DNA of 64,000 nucleotides from Fremontodendron californicum (GCA_030761205.1 JAULJL010000018.1:14528501-14592500); one strand, 5' to 3'. Positions 21,627-33,084 are shown, counted from the first letter of the stretch. Numbers and translations are program-made. The notes: generated by a model from the sequence alone, not told the origin.

Positions 21627-23966
21627 ATGGCGGAGATTAGTCAGGGAGAAGAAATTCTTCCGAATATGATTTTATACATCAACAATCTCTACGAGAAGAT
21701 CAAAATCGACCGTACTTTTTTCAGCTCTCTAAACAAAGAGAAAAAGGCTTACATTGATTTCTTTTCACAATTTGAGAATATACTAGATGTGTTAGCATTC
21801 AAGACACTGAAACACAAAGGTCAAGCTTGGGTTATTTTCGAGGATGTTAACTCCTCTACCAATGCTCTTAGGCGAATGCCGGATTTTCCCTTTTACGACA
21901 AGGAAATGGTATATGCATTTTTTTTTTAAAAAAAATTTATATCTTTGTCAATGATTCGATTTTTTGGGTATTTTTTTTCTTGGGTTTATGTTCATGTATT
22001 TGTTTAGATTGTTTTCTGTTTATTTTTAATTAGGGATAATGTCATGAATAGCCCCTGAAATTTATCAAATTTGTCAATATGGTATTTGTACTTTAAAAAT
22101 GTTCAATGTGATACCAGTACTATCAAACCGTGTATCAATGTGGTACTTTGACTTAACACCGTTAAATACAGATGATGATGCGGCATTGACCAATCAGGTG
22201 ATGACACATGACAGTACCTGATTTTTTAGAAATTAATATCTTAATTTTTGTAAAAAAAAAAGAATTTTTTTTAAAATACAAAAAATACAATTTTTTTAAA
22301 ATTAATATCTAATTTTTTAAAAAACTTAAAAAATTATATTCAAATAATAATGAAATTTAAAATTAAATTCTAATTTTTAAATTCAAAATTTTAAAAAATA
22401 AAAAAATAAAAATATTTAACTAAAACTATTTTTAAAATATAAAATATTTTAAAATTAAATATTAAATCATTTATAATATCTAAATTTTTTAAAAATATAT
22501 ATTCTTAAAAAAGTTATTTTTAAAAATTACAAAAATTTAATTATAAATTATTTTAATTCTTATAAAAAAATATTTATTAAAAAATTAGAAAAATTAAATA
22601 TTTTTAATTTTTTAAAACTTTTAATTTCTTATTTTTTTTTATTTTTTTTAATTTTTAAAATTTAAAATTTTTAAAAGAAAATTTTAAATTTTTTTTAAAA
22701 TTTTTCTCTTTTTTAAATTTATACACGTGGCATCATTATATGGTGCCACATGTCATCATTATATTTTTAAAATAATATTATTTTTATTTTTAAAATTAAA
22801 ATAATAATTTTTTTAGTTAGTACACGTGGCATTGTTATATGGTGTCACGTGTCAAGTTTTCATTGGATACAAAAGCCACGTCATCAAATTTTAATGGTGT
22901 TACTAACAGGTACTACAATAGCAAACGGAGTGTAAACTTTAAGTACCAAAATAAAATTTTTTAAAGTGCAAGTACTACATTAATAAATTTGATAAACTTC
23001 ATAGATCATTCATGACATTATCTCTTTTAACTATATACGTTGACTAGCCCTTTGTTGTGGACAACAATGGTTAGATTTTATAAGGTACTGTCATTAATGG
23101 AGAATGCAACAATTGATTGAATTTTCTTTTAATATGTCAAAATAAAAAAATTCAGAAGAATGGAACAGATTTCTAGAGACTTGAGTGGATTTTTTCGATA
23201 TTTTGATGATTTTTATGCGGGTAAATTTGAAAAATATATCATCAACAATACAATAATTGTTAAATGGTATAACAAGTAAGAATTATCTGAAAAAGAAAAA
23301 TGAAAAATAAAAAATTATTAATAAGAAAATTGTAAAGATAAAATAATCCTTGATAAAAAAATCTTCTCCTCTTTTTTCTTTTATTTTTAATTTATTTTTT
23401 TTAATGAAAAAATAAAAGTTTTTTAATTTTAAAAGATCAATTTTTTTAATTTTTTATTTACTTTTTTTAACTAAAAAGTTTTAAAAAATAAAATTAATAT
23501 TTCTAAAATTAATATTTCTTTTTTTTAAATGTTTAAAAAAATATATTTAAATATTTTATTTTTTAAATTTATTTTCAATTAAAATTTTAAAAAAATAATA
23601 TTTTCTTAATGGAAGAGAAAGAAAAAGTAGATTTTTTCATTAAAGATAATTTTGTCTTTACAATATCTTTTATAACAATTTTTAATTGTTTATTTCTCTT
23701 TTTCAACTAACTTTTATTCATTAGATCATTTAACAATTATGTGTTTAATGAGAGCATATTTTTCATATTTACCTTTTTTATGAACGGTGTTCTCTACTGC
23801 CATAAAGTATCTTAATTTATGCTACTAATGAATAATAGAAATAAGGCTTAATTATTTGCAGAGAATACAATACGCAAAGACTAAATCTAACATAATATCA
23901 AAAGCAGATGGCTCTTTTGTTCCAGGAGAGAAGCGAAAGACGCATGAGGAAAAGGGTGCCCACTGA
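21627..23966 (+). pseudogene. Captured U1A/U2B''-type RRM gene fragment, two exons
   Basis: Exon 1 (21627-21908) encodes MAEISQGEEILPN and then an RNA-recognition motif: RNP2 LYINNL, RNP1 KGQAWVIF, and FPFYDKEM at the end of the domain. Intron 1 starts GTATATGC at 21909 and ends TTTGCAG at 23861. Exon 2 (23862-23966) encodes RIQYAKTKSNIISKADGSF and a basic tail, then stops early after GAH. The two exons rejoin exactly where plant U1A/U2B'' proteins read YDKPM-RIQYAKTKSD. The family (SNF/U1A/U2B'') binds U1 or U2 snRNA hairpins in the nucleus, and the style is closest to U2B''. The second RRM and linker are absent. About five extra residues and several substitutions lie between RNP2 and RNP1. 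An upstream in-frame start is possible at 21603. It may be transcribed, but function is unlikely. Confidence 0.85.
22024..23033. mobile_element. Nested Mutator-like element in the captured intron
   Basis: The element 22033-23024 (992 bp) begins GGGATAATGTCATGAAT and ends ATTCATGACATTATCTC, with imperfect inverted repeats of about 170 bases. Flanking 9-mers are TTTTAATTA and TTTTAACTA, an eight-of-nine match. The interior is extremely AT-rich and non-coding. It lies wholly inside the intron of the captured gene, so it came after, or travelled with, that gene. Confidence 0.85.
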
Positions 23967-24164
23967 CCGGCGCCGGTGCGCCTTCCCCATCCCCATCTCC
24001 TCCCCTCCCCTTCTTTTTTCTTTTCCATTTTTTTAGATTTTTTTTTAAAATTATTGAAAAGGTTTAATATCTAAAAAAAAATTTAAAAATTGAGATTTTT
24101 GAATTTTTTATTTTGATTTTTTATAATTTTTTTATAATTTCTCTTTTTTATTTTGATTTTTTGA

Positions 24165-24393
24165 TTTTTTTCCTTTTCATGATGATGTGGCACCGATGAT
24201 GTGGTATTTTTGTCACGTGCCATATTCTGATTGGATGTTTATTGCCACGTCAGTCATTAACTAACAATGTTAGTCCAAGAGGCCAATGTGACTAACAGAA
24301 TAAAAGTTCAAGTACCAAACTAACCAATTTTATTCTTTAGGTACCAAACTGACAAAAGATGTATAATACAGGGACCAGTTGAGTATTTAACCC
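24165..24393 (-). repeat. Pack-MULE right terminal inverted repeat
   Basis: This is the inverted partner of 21203-21425. The stretch 23967-24165 between the captured exon and this repeat starts GC-rich (CCGGCGCCGG, then CCCCATCTCCTCCCC) and turns T-rich; its source was not recognised. Confidence 0.9.
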
Positions 24394-25018
24394 TTAGACA
24401 AACTCTTGGACATGAATTTTTTAAAAACTATTTCAATTTCATCCTCTCATCTAAATAAAGCTGATAAACATTCCTTATTATCGTAGTTCATGAAAGAATA
24501 TGAAACCTAAGACATGCCATAGACATAAATTTCCTATGGCCTTCACTTTCTACGAACCTAAAAGGTAACTTATCAATCACAATCATGTGTGCTAAACCTT
24601 TTCAAATTCTATCTTAATCAAACTTCCAAGTTGTAATATGCCCTTCCTCTTCAAAATCCCTACTAGGTAAAACTAGTTGGGCTTGTGCAGTGTCGACAAC
24701 TTTATCGAGATTTTTCTCGCATTGGTTCATGTGATATTTTAGTGATCTAGTGCCATTTCTCTTTTCATAAAAAAAAAAAAAACTTTAGCAATGATTACAT
24801 CTACCCATTGTCTCACCCTCACTATTAACAAATTTAGTAAAATGAGACCATACTTGTGACCTTGGCAGCATAGCTTTTTCTTTTCCTCCCTTGAGAACTC
24901 CAAATTTGCTTTCTTGATTAACTTGAGGCTGCAACTGCTAAACTTCTTCATTATCATCTGTATTGATAAGACTATGAAGAGTAGGACTAGCATTAAGAGA
25001 GTCTACTTGAGCGGACAT

Positions 25019-25405
25019 CTACAAAGAAATACGAAAACACATTAAAGTTAATTAGTCGAGGGAAAAACAAATTGACATTAATAATTTAATTAAAGAAACT
25101 ACACTTACATTGTTTGAGGGGAATGCTAAGCCGTTGTAAAGAGGCAAAGCTCTTGAATCCACTTAAGTGTCAAGACTCAATAAAAAATCTAAAAAAAACA
25201 ACAAAGAAATTAGAAATACACTACAAAAGAACTTTACATAATAAAAATTTTCACATGCTCTAGAGTTTGAACATTAACAAAAGCTACCAGAAAATAATTT
25301 AAGTGGGAAACGAGCAAACCTGACAGAGGATGCAGTAGAGAGATAGAGAGTACTAGATGCTAGTTGGAGTGACTGAGTGAGAGTGAGTGGGGTTGAGGTT
25401 AAGGC
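25019..25405 (-). other. hAT 5' flank upstream of the transposase start
   Basis: This non-coding DNA lies upstream of the transposase ATG on the minus strand. It includes a CTTACATTG sequence that could be a splice donor on the minus strand, and GA-rich sequence before the copia insertion. It resumes at 32570 after the copia element. Confidence 0.5.
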
Positions 25406-25410
25406 TTGAG

Positions 25411-25846
25411 TGAAGATTATCACGTAAATAATCTATAACAATAAATGCGGAATTAAATAACTCATGATCGTTTGATGATGAACCCGATTTTGATTCACTG
25501 GTCGAAGACAAGATCACATAGTTGGAAATTATCTATTTGCCACAGCACTAAGTTCTTCGAGAATGTAAAGAGTTCGAGTATTATTATATGTTTGAGAACC
25601 TTATTTCTCTTGGCCGAATCAATAACTTCGAGAAGTTTATTTTACACTTCATTCTAGCCGAATGAACCACCTTCATTCTTTTGTTTCTCAGGCCTTATGA
25701 ATAATCACTTAACCAAGGAAGTTATCCTTCCTTTCTTTTACTATTCATTAATTGCCTTGGCAGTTTTATTGTTTAAACTTCTTATAATTTCCTTTGGGAA
25801 GTTATAATAGAAACGGTTTGCCCATTATAGGGCATCGTTTCCAACA
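25411..25846 (-). repeat. Copia 3' LTR (minus strand)
   Basis: It runs from TGAAGATTATCACG to CGTTTCCAACA on the plus strand. The polypurine complement TCTCCCACTCACAC begins at 25847. Confidence 0.92.
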
Positions 25847-27069
25847 TCTCCCACTCACACATAATGGGCACAATACTCTCTTAATCAATTTCAAGAGACC
25901 GATATCTCTTCTCTCTACAAAGTTCATACAAGAAAATAGGTCGTGCCAGTATACTTCATAATCTCGAGAGCTAGCTGCTATACAACTATTAGGTATATAT
26001 AGCAGCTCAAAGGTTTAAGTAGAGTAAGTATGCAACACCCCAGATCCATTTAATCACATTTCAAGTTTCCCGTGATCTCTATTATATTAGTGATATAATA
26101 AACTTTTGCATTCAAAATTGTGTTTACCATTTAAAACATAATTGGTCTTCCGGTGAATACAATCGAATGAGACACTAAAATGATCTTCCCTTTACCTCGA
26201 ATCTCTCCATTCCAATTCAACTGCTATCTAGATATGTCCCATTAGATCGAATCATTCATGACCATTGAGAACATTCTAAGATAGCTAACATTGAACTGAA
26301 ACTTTAAGAAACAGTCAAAGGTCATAAGGGTACTAATTAGAGATCCCAGTTAATCTCATGGGTCTCACACAACTTAGAAGTAGAGATCAATTCTTCTGTT
26401 ACCCATTTTGGTCGAATAATGCACATGTTGTATGGAACACATGCTATGGTATTACTCTTATTTTCCCTTGGAGCGTATGTCTTTATCACAATATCAATAT
26501 CATACAAGTGATAGTTCAATTACACTTAGTATCTAACTTGAGTCCACAACTCTACTTTCTCAATAAAACCAATAACAGGACTTCCACCTCGCATACATAG
26601 ACAGATAAAGTGAATTATGGGATCATTCACTTTCGGTCATAAACTCATTACTATATGACCTCATCTTAGTTTTAAAGCTTAAAACTAATCTCATCTCTAC
26701 CGGCACTAAACCTTAGAAGTGATTGCCTGTGTTAGAAGGCCAATCATCTATCCAACATACCTTTAATCTCATATATGTACTTAACATATATATACACATG
26801 TGTGTGCTTTCATGAAATAAAGTACTAAACTTTAGTATGCATTAATCATTGTCAACAATGATCATAAATGGGAAAGAACAAATTGTTCAACTTGAACAAT
26901 TTAGCAAATACATTAAATCCTACGCAATTCTAGAGATCTAACATGTACATTATACACATCTCTAGGAACCGATTTCGTAAACCGATGTACAATGATCTTA
27001 TGCTAGATATGTACTGCATGTTGACTTCCTTATGTGCAACCACGTCTATCACAAAATTATACTTGGTAT

Positions 27070-27460
27070 CTATGTGTTTAGATCTTGAATGATATTTGGG
27101 ATTTTCGTGAATGCGATTGCAACTTGACTATCGCAATTCACCAACACTGAGTTCGATGCATCTTTCTTAAATTCCAAATGATTCAAGAATCTCTTAAACC
27201 AAACACCCTTTTGCACTGTCGCTGAAAATGCCATAAATTTAGCTTCCATAGTGGACAATGCTATACAAGTTTGTTTTTTACTACTCTAGGAGATTGCTCC
27301 ATTATTAAGTAAGAAAACATATCTGGAGGTAGATTTTCTTTCATCTAAATCTCCTTCCCAATCGGCATTCGTATACCCGATTAGATGCAGATCACTTCCT
27401 TGAAAGCATAATGAATGGTCCACAGTGCCTTTTAAATACCTCAATATCCTTTTATCTATT
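27070..27460 (-). pseudogene. Copia RNase H
   Basis: The open piece 27070-27258 starts STMEAKFMAFSATVQKGVW and contains VNCDSQVAIAFTK, the typical C-terminal RNase H motifs of plant copia elements. Degenerate sequence continues to about 27460 (a YTNADWEG-like DLDERKST stretch on the minus strand). It lies immediately downstream of RT in the element's direction. Confidence 0.85.
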
Positions 27461-27469
27461 TTTCAATGG

Positions 27470-28450
27470 GGTTAACCTGGATTCGATTGATATCGACTTA
27501 TGAGTCCAACTATGTAACAGATATCCGGCCTTATGCACATCATATCAAAAATAAAGTTTTCCACAACACTGGAATAAGTAACTCTTGCCATTTGCTTCTT
27601 TTCTTGTATAGTCTAAGGACACATTCTTTTACTCAGGCCTTCGTCTTTTGTAATAGGAGTATCAATTGGCTTGCAGTCTTGCATTTTAAATCGTTCAAGA
27701 ACTTTCTTAAAATACGACTCTTGTGAAAGAGTAAGTAATTTCTTAGAACGATCCCGAGTGATATTTACTCCAAGAATGTAAGCTGTTTCACCCATGTCTG
27801 TCATCTCAAAATTTGAGGACAACTATTTTTTTGCTATAATGATATACTCCTTATCATTTACGGCCAACAGAATGTCATCCACATAAAGCGAGAAGATCAC
27901 AAACTTGTCTTTGGTTCTTTTGACATACATACAATGGGCTTCATCAATCATGATAAAATTATACGAAATGATTGATTGATGAAATCTAATATACCATTGT
28001 TTGGAAGATTACTTAAGACCATAAATTGATCTTAATAACTTGCAAACTTTGTTCTCTTGATCTTTGTCAATGAAACCTACTAGTTGTTAAATGTAGATTT
28101 CCTCTTTCAATTCTCTGTTTAGAAAAGCAGTTTTTACAATTTTACATCCATTTGGTGCAATTCCAAATCTAAGCTTGTTACCATGGCCAGAATTAAGCAT
28201 ATGGAGGTAAACTTTACAACATTAGAGAAAGTCTCTTCATAGTCAATTCTCTCTTATTGAGTATACCCTTTAGCTACAAGGCATGCCTTGTATCTTCTAA
28301 TAGTCCCATCAGACTTACGCTTAATCTTAAGAATCCATTTGTTCCCTATTGCTTTGCGTCCTTTAGATAGATCAACCAATTCCCAAACATTGTTTGATCT
28401 CAAAGACTCCATCTTCCATTGCATTCATCCACTTTTATTTTGCTACAGAA
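27470..28450 (-). pseudogene. Copia reverse transcriptase
   Basis: The piece 27613-27822 encodes NFEMTDMGETAYILGVNI and QDCKPIDTPITKDEG, the region after the catalytic loop. The catalytic YVDDI is encoded on the minus strand at about 27872-27886. Upstream fragments (to about 28450) retain the usual blocks beginning with a WK-NG-type segment but in broken frames. Confidence 0.85.
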
Positions 28451-28799
28451 GAAAAAGCTTTTTTAACATTTCTTGGCTTTTATTCATCTTGTGGGATAAT
28501 CATGAAAGCTTCTCCCTCTATGTCAAAAACGAAGTCGAGGAACACTTTCATGATTATTACGACTGACTTGTGATTCTTGTGAAACAAATTCATCATTTTT
28601 TGTCATGCTCCCACTTGGATGAGATACTATTGGTGCATTATCAGGAATATGCATCAGTCAATTTGCAACAATCAAATCGTCAGAATCTTCCATCTCATAA
28701 AGAGATATATCCTGATTAATCTCACCCCTACTTGAAAAATCATTTTCCAAAAAAGTCTTAATCCCAAGATTCAAATTCAGTTACACTCCCACTTGCTTG

Positions 28800-29600
28800 T
28801 TCACCAATGAACACATATCTCTTTGAATGTTCAGAGTATCGTACAAATATACTCTTTTTGCCTTTTAAGACCTAACTTACCATGTTGATGAGCAGGCTCA
28901 TGAAAGTAGGCAAAGCAATCCCAAGGTCTCTGATTACCTAGATCGGGTTTTCTACTGGTCCATAATTGATAAGGAGTAGACGTAACTGATTTGGAGGGTA
29001 CTATATTCAATACATAAGCAGCTGTTAATAATACATCTCCCCAAAAAGTGATAGGTAAATTTGCATGGACCATCATAGACCTAACCATTTCCAAAAGAGT
29101 TATATTTCTTCTCTCCGCAACATTGTTTTGTTGTGGAGTCCTGGGAATGGTTAGCTGAATATCTGTTCATTTTTCATCACATAAATGTCTGAACTGATCA
29201 GACAAATACTTACGTCACCGATCTGTTCTTAATGCCTTAACATTTTTATTTAATTGATTTTCCACCAAATGTAAATATCCTCTAAAGCACTCTAAAGCTT
29301 CAGACTTGTGGAAAATCAAATAGACAAACCTGAAATGTGTGAAATCATCAATGAATATGATGAAATATACCCTTCCACTTCGTGCCTTAACATTCATTGA
29401 GCCGCAAATATCGAAATGTACAATTACAATGGTAAATTGGCTCTTGTCCGTTTACTGGATGGTTTTCTTGCTATTTTCCCCGCTAGACAATTTTCACATG
29501 TTGATAGATTAACTTTTCAATAGGGCCTAATAATCCCTCTTTAGCTAATTTATTCATCATTTGTTACCCGATATGGCATAGTCTAGCATGCCAAATATCC
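28800..29600 (-). pseudogene. Copia integrase
   Basis: The piece 29215-29397 encodes MNVKARSGRVYFIIFIDDF, the start of the core with its first Asp region. The piece 28831-29094 encodes MVRSMMVHANLPITFWGDVL and AAYVLNIVPSKSV, the segment after the catalytic Glu. The upstream zinc region has an LGHIG-like motif near 29575 and a KC.NCLAGK-like motif near 29480-29500. Stops and shifts separate them. Confidence 0.85.
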
Positions 29601-29609
29601 AAATTAATA

Positions 29610-30060
29610 TTTGCATTACTTGAAGAAGTAACTAGGGAAAAAAACTAGCATTATTGAAACTACTAAACGAAGTGTAGTCAACATCCAAAACAATAAAACC
29701 ATTCAATAAATATTCATAACCATAGTAATTTGTTCCCAAAAACAAATTAACACTAGTGTTGTGAAGTTCAAATTAAATTCTAAGTTAAGAAGAACAATGA
29801 CAGAAACCAAATTTCGTCAAATGTTGGGAGCAAACAACACATCATGTAAAATAAGAGATAGATCACCATGCATACACAACTTGCATGTACCGATTCCATT
29901 CACTTCAACTCTTGAGTTGTTTCCCACACAAATCTACTTTGTCCCGTGTGGAATTCGACGAAAATCCACAAACACATTTTTGTCATGTGTTACATGGTCT
30001 GTAGCCCCTGAGTCTACAACCCACAAAGGATGAGATTCAGTTAATAAAATAGTACTTGAC
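29610..30060 (-). pseudogene. Copia protease and GAG-pre-integrase
   Basis: The minus strand encodes WVVDSGATDHV at about 29996-30030, the copia aspartic-protease active site with the D-S-G triad intact. It is followed by a VGNNS...GIGTCKL-type segment in broken frames. It lies between the Gag zinc knuckle and integrase, as expected. Confidence 0.85.
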
Positions 30061-30079
30061 ACAAATGTCATAATGTTCA

Positions 30080-31600
30080 AATTATTCATAGCATCTGAAA
30101 ATGCTTTAAGGGTCCGTAACTTCTTTGACTTAGTGCATTCATGAGTAAAGTAACCATTTTTGCCACAGTTAAAGCACTTGACTTTAAACTTGTTCTTCTT
30201 TTTATGAGCCTTGTAGCATTTCCCTTACCTTGGAAAACACCTTTTAGCTTCTTAGGTGCCTTTCTTTTGAACCCATGATATGGCTTGTGTTTGAAGCTCG
30301 AAGCTTCTTTGGAACTTGTTCCAACCATATAAAAATCGGCATTAGGCTTAGATCCCTTGATCCGATCTTCCTAAAGCTGCAAATGCCTTGAAGCATCCTC
30401 AAATGTTTTGATGCTTTAATTTAGGGTAAGATGTACTTTCATTCTCCACGCTGCTTAGCAACGTAATGCAAGCAATGGATTTTTATTTTCAAGCTTCGTA
30501 AGCCTCTCGGTCCCCTTTATTTTAGGTCGTATCCCCATTTTCTGGCTCTTCTAGAACATTATTTAGAACTTTTAGAACCTCTTGTTCTTTCAACACATAC
30601 TGGATTTTCACACTCCAGATCTCATAATTATTCCCATTGAGCTTCTAATCTTTGTCTAGCTCAACTATAATATCTCTTTTTCTTTTTTTTTTAGAAGCAA
30701 TTGTCATTTCGCAGGATATTCTGTAATAAGACATTCATACACTAATTAATGCTTAGCAGACACATTTATTTTGTCACAATCCAAAATAAAATCAATGACA
30801 ACTATCCATATAGTATGGAACCAAAAGCTCACTAAGTTTTACAATCAAATTCCATAACAATATGTATAGTCATCACTGATTTATTTCATTATGCAAAATT
30901 TATATTCCAAGATAACGAATATCTTAGAACTCCCACTAGATGCAAAATTACTCATAATTTGCATATTTATCACATAGATAAAATAAAATATTTTCATAAA
31001 GCATATAAAAAATATTAATAAACTATCCCTAATTAGAGGTTTTATAACACAACTAATCGATAATCTATTACTTTTCTGGTGACTAGAATGGAATCCGAAA
31101 ATTCCGTTGGTAGCTTAAAATCCAAGTTAGTCATCCATGGATTTCCTACAACCTTGCGTTTTTAATTATGAAGATTAGGGCCGAATGAGAGGGTCGCAGT
31201 CCTCTTTGCCTCCATCTTCACATACACTTTCACAAAAGTTTTAATCAAGGTTTCATAATCCTCTATGTGGTCGTTCTCCGTCTTAGACATCCAAAGATCG
31301 TTAAAAAGATCTTTTTGTCTTGGAGTAAGAAGTGTGTTTTGTAACACCATATATTTGTTATGTATCACTTCTTATTAGCATACTATAACTTCATATAAAC
31401 TTTTTGATTTTTTTTCAGTAATAGTAATGATGTGTTCAATAACATTATCATTTGGATCCATTAGGTAGTTATATAGTTCTCGTAGAAACCTATCGACTCT
31501 TAGAAATTGTGCCATGGTCCTCATGACCATCAGAGTTTGGATAATTCTTGGCATTGTCTTCTGTAACAAATATAGAAAAAAATGTTTCATAAAACATATT
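30080..31600 (-). pseudogene. Copia gag
   Basis: A basic C-terminal region with a damaged CCHC knuckle (KCFNCGKNGYFTHEC, split by a frameshift) lies near 30130-30185. The region near 30186-30420 encodes lysine-rich linker sequence. Frames 31162-31368 and 31375-31590 encode helical segments (RTMAQFLRVDRFLREL and DYETLIKTFVKVYVKMEAK) whose style does not match the common UBN2 Gag closely. I place them in gag by position only. Confidence 0.6.
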
Positions 31601-32134
31601 CATAACACAAAATTCATAATGGTAAAAAATATTTTAATCGATTTTGTGTTATCAAGACTTCGATTATTTAAATAAAATATTTGAGATCAAACAAGCCAGA
31701 GCATTTAAAAAAATATGTAATTTATTATTGTGCTTCAGAATACCTTTGGTAGGGTATCCGAATGCTTCATCAAAAATACTGTAGTTTTGAATTTTTCATT
31801 AGGCATTCGAATTCCTTAACAAAAAGTTGCAATTCTTTTAAAAATCATAATACATTCAAATCTCTTTTTTTTTTGGAAATTCAAAAAAAAATGTCATGAT
31901 TTCAATCCGATTTTCATCAAAATTCACAATTTCTAAAATCGAACCTAGGATCCAACAAATCAAAACTGTTTTATTATGCAAGTACCTTGATCTTATACAT
32001 GTTTGTATAATAATCCATAGATCCGGACGTATTCCGGTGGATTTAAACATATCACCAGAAAAAATTAATTGTCTCGTTTAAGTCATGTTCATAAAAAATA
32101 ACCAAAAATCAAAACCTACAGGATTTGATACCAA
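31600..32134 (-). other. Copia leader region and primer-binding site
   Basis: This is AT-rich DNA between gag and the 5' LTR. The PBS complement GGATTTGATACCA at 32122-32134 reads TGGTATCAAATCC on the minus strand, matching initiator tRNA-Met usage. Confidence 0.75.
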
Positions 32135-32569
32135 TGAAGATTATCACGTAAATAATCTATAACAATAAATGCGGAATTAAATAACTTACAGGATCGTTTG
32201 ATGATGGTCCTGGTTTTGATTCACTAGTTGGAGACAAGATGACATAGTTGAAAATTGTCTATTTGCCACAGCACTAAGTTCTTCGAGAATGTAAAGAGTT
32301 CGAGTATTGTTTTATGTTTGAGAACCTTATTTCTCTTGGCCGAATCAATAGCTTCAAGAAGTTTATTTTCCTCTTCATTCTACCCGAATGAACCACCTTT
32401 ATTCTTTTGTTTCTCAGGCCTTAAGAATAATCACTTAACCAAGGAAGTTATCTTTCCTTTCTTTTATTTTTCATTAACTACCTCAGCAATTTTATTGTTT
32501 AAACTTCTTATAGCTTTCCTTGGGAAGTTATAAGGGAATTGGTTTGCCCATAGGGCACTGTTTCCAACA
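32135..32569 (-). repeat. Copia 5' LTR (minus strand)
   Basis: This is the direct repeat of 25411-25846. The two LTRs carry visible substitutions and small indels, such as GCCCATTATAGGGCAT versus GCCCATAGGGCAC near the right end, so the insertion is not recent. Confidence 0.92.
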
Positions 32570-32574
32570 CTGAG

Positions 32575-32849
32575 TGTTGAGAGAAGGAGCTAAACAAAGA
32601 GTAATAGTTGCGAGACAACAAGGAGAGGGAAGAGGGAGGGTGAGTGTTATTGTTTTGAAAGGAAAAGAGAGGATGCAACAGGGGATGGTCAAGATCGTTT
32701 GTTAGAGTCAGAATGAGTGTAAGCGAGAGCGAGAGAGAGAGAGATAAAGGCTGAGGCCTGAGGGAAGGACTAAAAATGGGAGGGAGCAAGGAGGGAGGTG
32801 TGGTTTTGAGATGCAGTCGCAGCATAGTGAGAAAACAATTGAGAGAGAG
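32575..32849 (-). other. hAT 5' flank, purine-rich
   Basis: GA-rich DNA with a (GA)n run near 32725-32745 continues the flank at 25019-25405. The minus-strand open frame through it is a low-complexity Leu/Ser/Pro translation. No terminal inverted repeat of the hAT element was identified. Confidence 0.45.
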
Positions 32850-33080
32850 AACCAGAGGCTTAACCTAGTTGGTTCATGCAGCCGCCTTTAAGAGGTGTCA
32901 TCTAGCAGGTCTGGAGTTCGAATCTCAATATCTGCAACCCGTTTTCCTATCTCCAAGTTGCGACCTCCTTGTACCAAGAAAATAATCGAGAGAAAAAAAG
33001 AGGAAATAGAATTTAGGTTTTTATTTTTAGATTTTACTTTTGTCATTTTAACTTGTTATAGAGTTTTTTAACTAAAAAAA
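32850..33080 (+). mobile_element. tRNA-derived SINE-like element
   Basis: The 5' part has an A-box-like TTAACCTAGTTGGT at about 32859 and a B-box-like GAGTTCGAATCTC about 45 bases later. These are the internal RNA polymerase III promoter blocks of tRNA-derived SINEs. A tRNA-unrelated body follows and ends near AACTAAAAAAAATAT. The exact 3' end and TSD are unclear because the gypsy LTR begins at 33085. It could instead be a tRNA pseudogene plus unrelated DNA. Confidence 0.65.
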
Positions 33081-33084
33081 ATAT

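Larger units (their letters stand above)
21194..24402. mobile_element. Pack-MULE (Mutator-like, non-autonomous)
   Basis: The element 21203-24393 (3.2 kb) starts GGGTTAAATACTCAA and ends in the inverted form GAGTATTTAACCC. Its terminal inverted repeats are roughly 220 bases long and imperfect. The 9-bp duplication TTAGACAAA (21194-21202 and 24394-24402) is exact. Long TIRs with a 9-bp TSD are the signature of Mutator-like elements. There is no transposase. The cargo is a two-exon piece of a spliceosomal RNA-binding protein gene, and the cargo's intron contains another Mutator-like element. It sits inside the hAT transposase pseudogene. Confidence 0.95.
14985..25018 (-). pseudogene. hAT transposase (BED finger, RICESLEEPER-like), three fragments
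   Basis: The minus-strand coding sequence starts at the ATG at 25016-25018 and is preserved in three pieces: 25018-24403, 21193-20826 and 15218 to about 14985. The first piece encodes a BED zinc finger: a SQVWSHFTKF start, CNHC, then KRNGTRSLKYHMNQC. The middle piece encodes a catalytic-core segment with TWTSLQGVNYLCLTAHF and LDNASANDVA. The last encodes the SPTRLQKFKEHVE segment before the expected TRWNSTY motif. The C-terminal hATC dimerisation domain is missing. Frameshifts and stops occur in every piece. The gaps are exactly the Pack-MULE and the chromovirus, and removing each with one TSD copy restores continuity. The product would have been a cut-and-paste transposase. Confidence 0.85.
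25406..32574 (-). mobile_element. Ty1/copia element, minus strand, with both LTRs
   Basis: The element 25411-32569 (7.2 kb) has LTRs of 436 and 435 bases bounded by TG...CA. The TSD is TTGAG on the left (25406-25410) and CTGAG on the right (32570-32574), one mismatch. The PBS complement GGATTTGATACCA lies directly inside the right LTR, and the polypurine complement TCTCCCACT directly inside the left LTR, so it reads leftward. Gag, protease, integrase, RT and RNase H are all recognisable but fragmented. It is inserted in the 5' flank of the hAT gene. Confidence 0.93.

Noticed and set aside
32508..32825. Minus-strand Leu/Ser/Pro frame of 105 residues
   Set aside because: Simple-sequence translation of GA-rich DNA, partly in a copia LTR.
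32859..32920. Functional tRNA gene
   Set aside because: A- and B-box-like blocks exist but the sequence does not fold into an evident cloverleaf; a SINE fits better.
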